Source of the DNA: Solirubrobacterales bacterium | Lineage (GTDB): Bacteria; Actinomycetota; Thermoleophilia; Solirubrobacterales; 70-9 | DNA: 64,000 nt | Direction: 5' to 3' | Assembly (NCBI GenBank): GCA_025450195.1 | Contig: JANWHW010000011.1 | Span: 1-64,000, forward strand | Part shown: piece after piece, positions 9,180-16,315 of the stretch | Layout: each line of letters starts with the position of its first letter | Position numbering within the stretch: position 1 is the first letter of the stretch | Position numbers and translations under genes: made by a program | Notes under the pieces: generated by a model | What the model saw: only the letters and a program-made list of their open reading frames with translations | Databases searched by the model: none | What the model was told of the DNA's origin: nothing

Positions 9180-10754
9180 ATGGTTGCTTGTTTCCAAATG
9201 ACGGCAACCATCGAGGCAGACACTTTGATCGAGACCAAGGCACTGACGGTCAGTGCCTACGCCGCTCGCCTGGGGCAAGCGGTGCGAGACGTCGGCGGCG
9301 GGATCGTCGAGGGCGAGGTCCAAAAGCCTCAGCGCTCGCGGAACGGGCTGCTCTACTTCGAAATCACCGACGGCGAGGCGCGGCTCTCCTGCAAGGTCTT
9401 CAAGAAGCAAATCGAGCGCCTCAAGCACGAGCCCAACGAGGGCGATCTGGTCAGGGTGAGGATCGCCCGGCCAGACTTTTGGCCCGGCGCGGGAAGGCTG
9501 AGCTTGATCGTTGCCGACGTAGAGCTCGCCGGCGTTGGAGAGCTCCTGCGCCGCCGGGCTGAGCTGCTCAAAAGACTTCAATCCGAGGGCCTCTGCGACC
9601 CCGATCGCCGCAAGGCTCTGCCGCCTTTCCCACGCGCCGTCGGGGTGATAGCCGGCAAAGGGTCGGAAGGAATGAGCGACGTGATTCGCGCTCTTCACGA
9701 TCGCCTCCCGCACGCACACATCGTCACCTGCCCGGCACTCGTGCAGGGAAAGTCGGCGCCGCGCGACATCATCGACGCGCTCGCAACGCTCCAGGAGCAT
9801 CGGCAGGTAGATGTGATCGTGATCGCCCGTGGGGGAGGCTCGGTCCAGGACCTGATCGCGTTCGACGACGAGCGACTCTGCCGCGCTGTCTTTGCATGCT
9901 CCAAGCCGGTCGTCGCGGCGATCGGCCATACCAACAACGTCCCAGTCTGCAACTACGTCACACATGCGGCGTCGACTCCATCGCGCTCTGCCGAGATGGT
10001 CGTGCCTTCGCTTGCCGAGATACGCAAGGAACTGGCCGCCGTCGGGCAGTCGATCGACCGGGTACCGGCCCGAGTCGAAGAGTCCACCGAGCGCGTACGG
10101 ATGCTGAGCGAGCACCTGCGAATCGCCGGCCTGTTCGAGTCGATGCAGATGGGAATCCGCGACCTGAGCCACCAAATCGCCCGGGCCGAGACATCCTTCT
10201 TCACAACCCGGGAAGAGAGCTTGGCGCGGGCTCGCGCGGTCTTGGAAACGATCCCACATCGCTGCCAGGCGGCATTCGCGACATGCGAGCAACGAATCGG
10301 CGAGCAACGCCTTCGCCTTGACCGAGTGCCGCAGCTCACCGATGAGGTGGTCACGGGGGCGGCCGACCAGGTTCGTCTGCTCACCGACGGCATCAGGCGC
10401 CAGCTGGCCGACCACGAGCGCGACTACGGGCGCGCTGTCAATCGCCTCCTTGCAGACTTCACCAGAGGCGCCCTGCGCCGCCTCAAGGACGAGGGGATGC
10501 GGTTGACGCAGGCTGGGCAGCTGGCGCGCGAGCGCGTCGATCGGCGGCTGGGCAATGCCGAGCATGACCTCAAACACACCACGGCCCTGATCGAAGCCCG
10601 AGACTTCAGCAAGCACGGCTTCGTGCTCGCGACCGACGCCACAGGCAAACCTCTGCCCTCGATTGCCGGAGTGTGTGTGGGAGCCAATTTGAACCTCAAG
10701 TTTCGGGATGGGCAAGCCGGAGTCACAGTCAGGGAGACCAAGGAGGACGAGTAA
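9180..10754 (+). CDS. xseA: Exodeoxyribonuclease VII large subunit
   Basis: The protein (524 residues from ATG 9180, or 518 from ATG 9198) is XseA. An N-terminal OB-fold domain (about residues 20-115, with GGGIVEGEVQ and ARLSCKVFKKQ) is followed by the catalytic region carrying GVIAGKGSEGMSDV, VIVIARGGGSVQDLIAFDDE and AIGHTNNVPVCNYV, then the long coiled-coil arm and a C-terminal beta segment. With XseB it degrades single-stranded DNA in both directions to short oligonucleotides, in mismatch repair and recombination. It follows the AddAB-like pair by 18 bases and its TAA shares one base with the xseB start, so the four genes form a DNA-repair operon. Confidence 0.95.
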   Translation: MVACFQMTATIEADTLIETKALTVSAYAARLGQAVRDVGGGIVEGEVQKPQRSRNGLLYFEITDGEARLSCKVFKKQIERLKHEPNEGDLVRVRIARPDFWPGAGRLSLIVADVELAGVGELLRRRAELLKRLQSEGLCDPDRRKALPPFPRAVGVIAGKGSEGMSDVIRALHDRLPHAHIVTCPALVQGKSAPRDIIDALATLQEHRQVDVIVIARGGGSVQDLIAFDDERLCRAVFACSKPVVAAIGHTNNVPVCNYVTHAASTPSRSAEMVVPSLAEIRKELAAVGQSIDRVPARVEESTERVRMLSEHLRIAGLFESMQMGIRDLSHQIARAETSFFTTREESLARARAVLETIPHRCQAAFATCEQRIGEQRLRLDRVPQLTDEVVTGAADQVRLLTDGIRRQLADHERDYGRAVNRLLADFTRGALRRLKDEGMRLTQAGQLARERVDRRLGNAEHDLKHTTALIEARDFSKHGFVLATDATGKPLPSIAGVCVGANLNLKFRDGQAGVTVRETKEDE

Positions 10755-11053
10755 TGACCAAGCCAACGACAATCACATTCAGCAAGGGCTACGAGCGCCT
10801 GCAGGAGATAGCCAACGAAGTCAACCAGGCCGAGATCCCGGTGGACGTCTTGGGCGATCGATTCGCCGAGGGGAAGGGGCTGGAGAAAGCGCTCAACGAC
10901 TATCTCGCCGCAGAGAGAGCGAGAATCGAGCAGATCGAACGGGGCGAGGAGGTCCAGCCCTTCGAAATCGTCAGCGAAAGCGCCGACCAGGAGTCGGGCG
11001 AGGGCAGCACCGACGGGGGCGACAACGGGGACAGCGACCGCCTGCCCTTCTGA
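10754..11053 (+). CDS. xseB: Exodeoxyribonuclease VII small subunit
   Basis: The start is ATG 10754, set by a strong AAGGAGG ribosome-binding site eight to nine bases upstream and by the one-base overlap with the xseA stop; an in-frame upstream start would run through the xseA tail. The N-terminal helical hairpin (KGYERLQEIANEVNQAEIPVDVLGDRFAEG) fits XseB, which coats the coiled-coil arm of XseA. The 99-residue length exceeds the usual 60-80 because of an acidic, Gly/Asp-rich C-terminal tail that looks disordered. Confidence 0.82.
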   Translation: MTKPTTITFSKGYERLQEIANEVNQAEIPVDVLGDRFAEGKGLEKALNDYLAAERARIEQIERGEEVQPFEIVSESADQESGEGSTDGGDNGDSDRLPF

Positions 11054-11071
11054 GGGGCCCAGGCTCTGCTC

Positions 11072-11410
11072 CTAAGCGGTGCGTCGCCAGCGACGCGCCC
11101 AAGCCCTCAGCTCGGCTATCGCTGGACGCAGCTCCGTGCCCGCCTCTGTCAGTGAGTAGGTGACCCGTACCGGCGAGCCGGCCTCGACCTCCCGCTGGAT
11201 CAGCCCCTCCTCCTCCAACTCCCTCAGTCGCCGGGAAAGAAGCCTGTCCGAAAGCCCCGGCACCGCCTTCGCCAGCTCCCCAAAGCGCAGCGGGCGCTCG
11301 GTCAACGCGCATACGATCGCGCCCGACCATCGCTTTCCGATCAGCTCGATAGCCGCGTGGAAATGCGGGCAGACCCCTGAGGATCGCTCTTTCGCCTGAG
11401 CAGCTCCCAC
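11072..11410 (-). CDS. HxlR-family winged-helix transcriptional regulator
   Basis: The 112-residue protein matches the HxlR family. It has the N-terminal cysteine region (VCPHFHAAIELIGKRWS), helix-turn-helix segment RFGELAKAVPGLSDRLLSRRLRELEEEGLI, and wing VTYSLTEAGTEL. Such proteins are homodimeric repressors or activators that often sense redox or reactive electrophiles through the N-terminal Cys. A much longer frame is open upstream, but GTG 11410 gives the family N-terminus and leaves room for the divergent protease gene, so I use it. The gap of about 60 bases to that gene probably holds both promoters, which makes the protease a possible target. Confidence 0.87.
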   Translation of the reverse strand: MGAAQAKERSSGVCPHFHAAIELIGKRWSGAIVCALTERPLRFGELAKAVPGLSDRLLSRRLRELEEEGLIQREVEAGSPVRVTYSLTEAGTELRPAIAELRAWARRWRRTA

Positions 11411-11472
11411 ACCAGGCAGCTTACTGAACGTAAGTGACGGGCCCGCCCACTGGTACGTGCTTGTATTCGCAC

Positions 11473-12615
11473 GTGACCATTCTCGACTGGGGCATCGTCG
11501 CCTTCGCAGTGGTGCTTGGCATCTGGGGGTTCCGACAGGGGCTAATCGTTGGGGCCCTAACGCTGGTCGGGTTCGGCGCCGGCGTGATCGCCGGCGGTCG
11601 GCTCGGAACCCTTCTCCTCGCAGAAGGCTCGAAATCCCCCTACGCACCGCTATTCGCGGCACTCGGTGCGCTGTTGGTGGGTGCCCTTGCGGCGGTGGTC
11701 GTGGAGAACTACGCACTCGGACTACGCGAGCGTGTGGTCCACGGCAGGACGCGGCATCTTCTGGACGGAGTGGGCGGTGGAGCGTTGATCACCGCAGTCG
11801 CCCTCGGCCTTGCCTGGACCTTTGGTGCCGTCGCGCTGCACACGCCTGGCGCGGCCCAGCTGCGGATGGACGTCCAGCGCTCGCTGATCCTGCGCAACCT
11901 CAACAGCCTGTTACCGCCCTCAGGCCCACTGCTGAATGCACTCAACCGAGTCGACCCGGCGCCTTCGATCCCGGGGGCGACCATGCCCGTGGCGCCACCC
12001 GACCCCGCAATAGTGAGCGACCGTGACGTAAGCGAAGCGGGCGACTCCGTTGTGCGGGTGCTGGGAACGGCTTGTGGCCTCGGCGTCGAGGGCTCGGGGT
12101 GGGTAGCCGATCGCGGGCTGATCGTTACAAACGCTCACGTCATCGCCGGAGAGGACGACACAACCATCACCACTCACGATGGTGCCTCTCTCGCAGCGGT
12201 GCCGGTCTACTTCGACCCAGTCAACGACCTGGCGATCCTTCACGTCGATGCGAACATCCCTGCCCTCCTTACGGCATCCGTGGCCGAGCGCGGTACCCCC
12301 GGCGCCCTGCTCGGCTATCCCGAAAACGGGCCCTATGCCCTCTCCCCCGCTCGCCTTGGCGACACACGCTCGGTGCTGAGCGTGGATGCCCCCAACCAGC
12401 AGCCCATTCGGCGCACGATCGTCTTCCTCAGAGGCAGCGTTCGCAGCGGCAACTCCGGCGGGCCACTGGTCAACTCTCAGGGTCGAGTGCTTGCGACGGT
12501 GTTTGCCTCCACAACCTCCGGCCAGCGTGGCGGCTACGCAATCCCAAATCGTCTCGTCGAAAGGGCATTGGCAAGCGTTGCAATGGAGGTTGACACGGGT
12601 TCGTGCGTGAGCTGA
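11473..12615 (+). CDS. MarP-like membrane-anchored trypsin-like serine protease (CvpA domain fusion)
   Basis: The N-terminal ~150 residues form a CvpA/colicin-V-production-like membrane domain with four hydrophobic segments. An extracytoplasmic chymotrypsin-fold protease follows, with the full triad H222 (TNAHVIAG), D252 (PVNDLAIL) and S328 (GNSGGP). This matches mycobacterial MarP (Rv3671c), which protects the cell against acid and oxidative stress by cleaving periplasmic targets such as a peptidoglycan hydrolase. GTG 11473 gives a clean first membrane helix; an in-frame ATG at 11434 would crowd the divergent hxlR promoter. Two cysteines (ACGLGVEG and the C-terminal TGSCVS) could form the disulfide known from MarP. 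The next gene is a penicillin-binding protein, in keeping with a cell-wall role. Confidence 0.88.
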   Translation: MTILDWGIVAFAVVLGIWGFRQGLIVGALTLVGFGAGVIAGGRLGTLLLAEGSKSPYAPLFAALGALLVGALAAVVVENYALGLRERVVHGRTRHLLDGVGGGALITAVALGLAWTFGAVALHTPGAAQLRMDVQRSLILRNLNSLLPPSGPLLNALNRVDPAPSIPGATMPVAPPDPAIVSDRDVSEAGDSVVRVLGTACGLGVEGSGWVADRGLIVTNAHVIAGEDDTTITTHDGASLAAVPVYFDPVNDLAILHVDANIPALLTASVAERGTPGALLGYPENGPYALSPARLGDTRSVLSVDAPNQQPIRRTIVFLRGSVRSGNSGGPLVNSQGRVLATVFASTTSGQRGGYAIPNRLVERALASVAMEVDTGSCVS

Positions 12616-12645
12616 GGACGGTGGATACCGCTACCTTTTCGCACA

Positions 12646-14379
12646 GTGAAAAGCCTGCCACCTGAGGTGGAGCGGCGACGCCGTCTTGTCACCCGCGCGC
12701 TCCCCCTCACGATCGTCGCCATCGTCGCCTTCATCTTTGGCGCCTCGGCCGGCAGCCCCGGCTCGCCGGAGAAGGATGCCGCGGCACGCTTCACGCAGGC
12801 TTGGGCGAACAAGGACTTCGGAGCGATGTATCGCGAGCTCAACATCGCCACGCGACGCTCCATCGACGAAGCGGGCTTCATTGACGCCTACCGCACCGCC
12901 GCGGAGACCGCCACGCTACGCGAGTTCGAAGCCGAGAAGCCCGAGGACGCCGAGGAGATCGGGGGAAGAACCGTCGTGCCGGTCGGCGCCACCGCGGAGA
13001 CCGTGGCCTTCGGACAGGTTGCCGCTGACCTGAAGCTTCCCTATGTCGACGGTGGCATCGCGTGGAATCCCAGCCTTGTGTTCCCCGGCCTCGAGACCGA
13101 CGAGCACCTCGAGAACGCGGTAGAGCTGGCCCCGCGAGCGGCGATCTTCGCGGTGGACGGAACGCCGCTGGCCGAAGGGCCCGCAAGCGCCCGCGAACAT
13201 CCAATCGGCGATGCGGCCATTCACGTAACGGGCGAAGTCGGCGCCCCGGAAGAGCAGGACCTCCCGAGCTTGGCCCGACACGGGTTCCCCCCAGGCACGC
13301 CGGTAGGAATCACCGGTCTGGAGCAGGCTTTCAACGCGCGGCTGGCCGGCAAGCCCGGGGGCAGCCTTCTCGTCGTCACAGCGGCCGGGGGCCAAACCAG
13401 GGTCCTCGGGCACGCAGAGCCACAGCCAGGCGCCGCCGTGAAGACGACGATCGACCCCGACCTTCAGGTCGCCACCGTTTCAGCGCTGGCCGGCCGGGCA
13501 GGTGGCATCGCGGTGCTCGACGCGCGCAATGGCAACGTTCGAGCTTTTGCCGGCCAGGCGCTGTCGGCTCCACAGCCCCCGGGCTCAACGTTCAAGATGG
13601 TCACCACGACTGCCGCCCTGCAGAAGGGGGTCGTCTCGCTCGACGACACATTCCCCATTCTCAACGGAGTCAATGTCGGCGGGCGCTTCATCAGCAACGC
13701 CAACGGCGAGTACTGCGGCGGCACCTTCCGCGAAGCGTTTGCGGAGTCCTGCAACGCTGACTTTGCCCCGCTGGGGCCGAAGATCGGCAACGACGACCTG
13801 GTTGCCACAGCCGAGCGGTTCGGCTTCAACTCCCCGCCCACTCTCTATGCGGAGCGCTTCGTCCAACTTGCCGAACTGCCGCAGTCCACGATTCCAACCG
13901 AGATCGGGGATGAACTGGACCTAGGCGTCAGCGCGATAGGCCAGGGCGAAATCCTGGCGACGCCACTGCAGATGGCAACAGTCGCCCAGACCATCGCCAA
14001 CAAGGGAGTCCGCGCACCAACGTCAATTGTCGCGAACCGCAAGCTCCGCCCGGATACTCAGCCGATTCGGGTGATGTCGAAGGAGACGGCGGCACAGCTG
14101 ACGGAGCTGATGATCGGAGTGGTTGCCGGCGGAACAGGGTTCGCGGGGGCGATCCCAGAGGCACAGGTGGCCGGGAAGACCGGGACCGCCGAGCTGGGCC
14201 CCGTCCCAGGGCAGGAGGACTCACCCGAACCAGAGCAGATCAAGGACGCTTGGTTCGCTGCCTTCGCACCGGCCGAGCGCGCGCGCCTTGTCGTCGGCGT
14301 GCTGCTGATAGAAGCCGAAGCGGCAGGGGGCGAGGTTGCCGCCCCGGCTGCCGCGCAGGTCCTATCGGCAGGCCTCTAA
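12646..14379 (+). CDS. Class B penicillin-binding protein with NTF2-like N-terminal domain
   Basis: This 577-residue transpeptidase starts at GTG 12646. A cytoplasmic basic tail and one membrane anchor (about residues 19-37) are followed by an NTF2/MecA-N-like domain (DAAARFTQAWANKDFGAMYREL), a linker domain, and the transpeptidase. The catalytic motifs are S314-x-x-K317 (STFK), S368-C-N370, and K511-T-G (AGKTGTAEL). It should cross-link peptidoglycan stem peptides at the outer face of the membrane and be inhibited by beta-lactams. The domain order resembles mycobacterial PBP-lipo (Rv2864c), but I see no lipobox here. It sits 30 bases downstream of the MarP-like gene and may be cotranscribed with it. 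Confidence 0.92.
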   Translation: MKSLPPEVERRRRLVTRALPLTIVAIVAFIFGASAGSPGSPEKDAAARFTQAWANKDFGAMYRELNIATRRSIDEAGFIDAYRTAAETATLREFEAEKPEDAEEIGGRTVVPVGATAETVAFGQVAADLKLPYVDGGIAWNPSLVFPGLETDEHLENAVELAPRAAIFAVDGTPLAEGPASAREHPIGDAAIHVTGEVGAPEEQDLPSLARHGFPPGTPVGITGLEQAFNARLAGKPGGSLLVVTAAGGQTRVLGHAEPQPGAAVKTTIDPDLQVATVSALAGRAGGIAVLDARNGNVRAFAGQALSAPQPPGSTFKMVTTTAALQKGVVSLDDTFPILNGVNVGGRFISNANGEYCGGTFREAFAESCNADFAPLGPKIGNDDLVATAERFGFNSPPTLYAERFVQLAELPQSTIPTEIGDELDLGVSAIGQGEILATPLQMATVAQTIANKGVRAPTSIVANRKLRPDTQPIRVMSKETAAQLTELMIGVVAGGTGFAGAIPEAQVAGKTGTAELGPVPGQEDSPEPEQIKDAWFAAFAPAERARLVVGVLLIEAEAAGGEVAAPAAAQVLSAGL

Positions 14380-14418
14380 CTGTCCCCTGGGACGCGGAAA
14401 GTGAAGAGACGGTGCTCG

Positions 14419-14967
14419 TTAGAGATCGAGCGTAACCTCGGCGGGACCGCCGGGGCCGGGAATCTCGAGGGTCAGCGGCCGGTTCTCAGAAGCCGAATCC
14501 GGAAGCAGGAAGATGGCAAGCGAGCCTTCGATCGGGCCCTGCTGGGCAGTTGAGTCAAGCACCGGAATCTGTTCTTCCGCTTCGACTTCGCCGCCCAGCG
14601 GCAGCGCGTAGAGGCTTTCGCTGGGAACGACCTCGAATTTCTCGTGCTCCGAATCGATGATCGTCAGCGAATCCGGCAGCGTCTGCGGGCTGTCGCTTTC
14701 GTTCTCGATTTCGAAGAAGACACCGAAGTAGCTGGACCCCGGCGGTGCCTGAGGCTGACCGACCAGGTAAGCGGAGTCCTCATTGTCGTTGGGATTTAGA
14801 AAGCGCGAGAAGACCGCGTTGTAATGCAGCTCACCAAGCTCGACCGGCTCGCCCTCGACGACCTCTGTCGAATCGCTCGAGTAGCCGCAGGCCGATGCGC
14901 CAAGCAGTGCCGCGAGGAGAACGAGGGCAGCAAGGAGCGGATAGGCAGTTCTTTGGCGGCGAGTCAT
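14419..14967 (-). CDS. Secreted lipoprotein with DUF4352-like Ig-fold domain
   Basis: The start is ATG 14967, which gives a lipoprotein signal peptide: MTRRQR, a Leu/Ala-rich core, and the lipobox GASAC at the membrane junction. Cleavage before this Cys followed by lipidation is expected. The remaining ~155 residues are acidic and beta-rich, with FGVFFEIENESDSPQTLPDSLTIIDSE resembling DUF4352/telokin-like surface domains. Such proteins are usually surface exposed and of unknown role. A longer frame to 15111 overlaps the neighbouring SRPBCC gene and lacks the signal peptide at its start, so I reject it. Confidence 0.75.
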   Translation of the reverse strand: MTRRQRTAYPLLAALVLLAALLGASACGYSSDSTEVVEGEPVELGELHYNAVFSRFLNPNDNEDSAYLVGQPQAPPGSSYFGVFFEIENESDSPQTLPDSLTIIDSEHEKFEVVPSESLYALPLGGEVEAEEQIPVLDSTAQQGPIEGSLAIFLLPDSASENRPLTLEIPGPGGPAEVTLDL

Positions 14968-14992
14968 CGGCGGCGAGAGTTTATATAGCCCG

Positions 14993-15511
14993 TCAGGGGA
15001 TTCCGGTCGCGTGGGGATTGCCGCCGGCAATCCCCACGCGCAGGTCCGATATCGCTTCCGCCTCGAGCAGGTCGCGCAACCTCCGAAGCGCCTCTCTCCA
15101 TGCCCGTTCATAGGAGATCGAGGCGGCGGTCAGCCTCTCTAGGGCCCGGTCCAGCGGGTGCGCCGGCTCCGTCCAGTGGGAAACGCGAACCGTCGTCATC
15201 GAGCCGGTGCCCTCGAGCAACTCCCAGACCGTAGTCGTCGGAATCCGGTTGCTGCGCCCGCCCCGCCCGCGCTCGACGATCCTGTGAGGCTCCTCGATTA
15301 CTTCGATCGCGGTATCCGCCCAGACATCCCTGAGACCTGCCGTGAAGCGAAACCGGGCTCCCGCGCCGACACCCGAGGATTCGATCCGCGTCAGATGAAA
15401 ATCCGAGATGAAGTGGTCTGTGAACGAAGGACGGAGAGAAAGATCGCCGATCAGCTCAAAGGCCCGCTGGCGTGGGACGTCGATCTCGACTGCGGCGCTG
15501 ACGGGCTCCAT
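14993..15511 (-). CDS. SRPBCC-superfamily (polyketide cyclase/START-like) protein
   Basis: The 172-residue protein shows the SRPBCC pattern: an N-terminal beta strand VSAAVEIDVPRQRAFELIGDL, the central RFRFTAGLRDVWADTAIEVIEEPHRIVERG, and a C-terminal amphipathic helix. The fold encloses a hydrophobic cavity that binds lipids or aromatic compounds; the ligand cannot be inferred. The last ~15 residues (after EAISDL) are encoded by a near-perfect 33-base palindrome, so the natural C-terminus may have been extended by insertion of this element. It lies upstream of the lipoprotein gene on the same strand, about 25 bases apart. Confidence 0.8.
   Translation of the reverse strand: MEPVSAAVEIDVPRQRAFELIGDLSLRPSFTDHFISDFHLTRIESSGVGAGARFRFTAGLRDVWADTAIEVIEEPHRIVERGRGGRSNRIPTTTVWELLEGTGSMTTVRVSHWTEPAHPLDRALERLTAASISYERAWREALRRLRDLLEAEAISDLRVGIAGGNPHATGIP
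15008..15040. repeat. 33-nt near-perfect palindrome at the 3' end of the SRPBCC gene
   Basis: Two 16-base arms (CGCGTGGGGATTGCCG and its exact complement) flank a single central C at 15024. The hairpin would be very stable (mostly GC). It lies inside the coding region just before the stop codon at 14993. There is no U-tract, so it does not look like a classical intrinsic terminator. Confidence 0.9.
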
Positions 15512-15529
15512 GGACCGACGCGATTCTAG

Positions 15530-16243
15530 ATGGTGTCGAACCGAGATCCTGCCCGGCCTGCGCAGCTAGGTTTGAAACTCTTGAGTAACGAAAATCCCCA
15601 ATGCAAGCCCGCTTCTCGCGCGCTACGATCAATAGGCGGAGGCATCCGGAAGGAGCGCGTCATCTCCATCAGTCTCAGCCCAATCTCAGCTTCCAGTAGC
15701 TCCAGTAGCTATGCCACGGGGTCGACGCCCGGTGGGGGGACTTTTTTCTGCCTCGACTGCGGCTCCCAGCTCTCGCTCAACGAGAGCGACAGGCTTCCCG
15801 ATTGCCCGCAATGTGGAGCCTCCATTTTCCGCCGGGACTCGATCTTCGAGTCCATGCAGGACCATGGAGGCCCGACGGCTGAGTTCGTCTTGCCAGACAC
15901 TTCAGCGACCCCGGACTGGCTCGACGAAGCACGAATGGAGTTGTCGAAGGGGAGGCGCTATCTCCTCTGGCGCAGTGGCGAGGGCGAGATCCAGGCGTTC
16001 GAGGTCGAACATGGCTGGACCAGGATTGGACGCAGCGTTTCCGCAGACGTTCAGCTGGACGATCCGAGCGTCTCACGCCGGCACGCCCTTCTGGTCTCCG
16101 AACCGAGGCGGGCGCTGCGCGTACTCGACGATCGCAGCCTCAACGGTGTCTTCATCAACGGCAAGCTGGCCGAGTGGGGAAAGCTCGAAGACGGCGACGA
16201 GCTGACGATCGGCCGCTTTCACATCTTCGCCCTAGACACTTAG
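15530..16243 (+). CDS. FHA-domain protein with N-terminal zinc ribbon
   Basis: The frame encodes a low-complexity Ser-rich region, a zinc ribbon with two CxxC knuckles (CLDCG near residue 74 and CPQCG about 20 residues later), and a C-terminal FHA domain. The FHA signature residues are visible: GRSVSADVQLDDPSVSRRHA and the distal LNGVFINGK. FHA domains bind phosphothreonine peptides, so it probably reads out Ser/Thr kinase signalling; no kinase gene is in the window. The start is uncertain: ATG 15530 lies only 19 bases from the divergent SRPBCC start, and the first ~45 residues look non-conserved. A GGAAGG sequence near 15648 suggests a later, non-ATG start. Function unknown beyond phosphopeptide binding. 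Confidence 0.78.
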   Translation: MVSNRDPARPAQLGLKLLSNENPQCKPASRALRSIGGGIRKERVISISLSPISASSSSSSYATGSTPGGGTFFCLDCGSQLSLNESDRLPDCPQCGASIFRRDSIFESMQDHGGPTAEFVLPDTSATPDWLDEARMELSKGRRYLLWRSGEGEIQAFEVEHGWTRIGRSVSADVQLDDPSVSRRHALLVSEPRRALRVLDDRSLNGVFINGKLAEWGKLEDGDELTIGRFHIFALDT

Positions 16244-16252
16244 AAACAGGGC

Positions 16253-16262
16253 TTAGAACCTG
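16253..16262. repeat. TTAGAACCTG motif after the FHA gene
   Basis: A TTAGAACCTG decamer follows the FHA stop codon. The same decamer occurs at 53501, and a related sequence forms the ends of the inverted-repeat element at 54534-54701. It may be a remnant of that repeat family. By itself the match is short. Confidence 0.35.
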
Positions 16263-16315
16263 AGCCCCACCAACGTCCGGACGGCAGTCAAGTCACTGGA
16301 CTCTTCGGTGGAGCG

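Noticed and set aside
9156-10772. A 538-codon open frame antisense to xseA
   Set aside because: It mirrors the strongly supported xseA gene, contains no motif and has the composition expected from an antisense frame in GC-rich DNA.
14993-15040. Rho-independent terminator at the SRPBCC gene end
   Set aside because: The stem is strong but lies before the stop codon and lacks a following T-tract on either strand.
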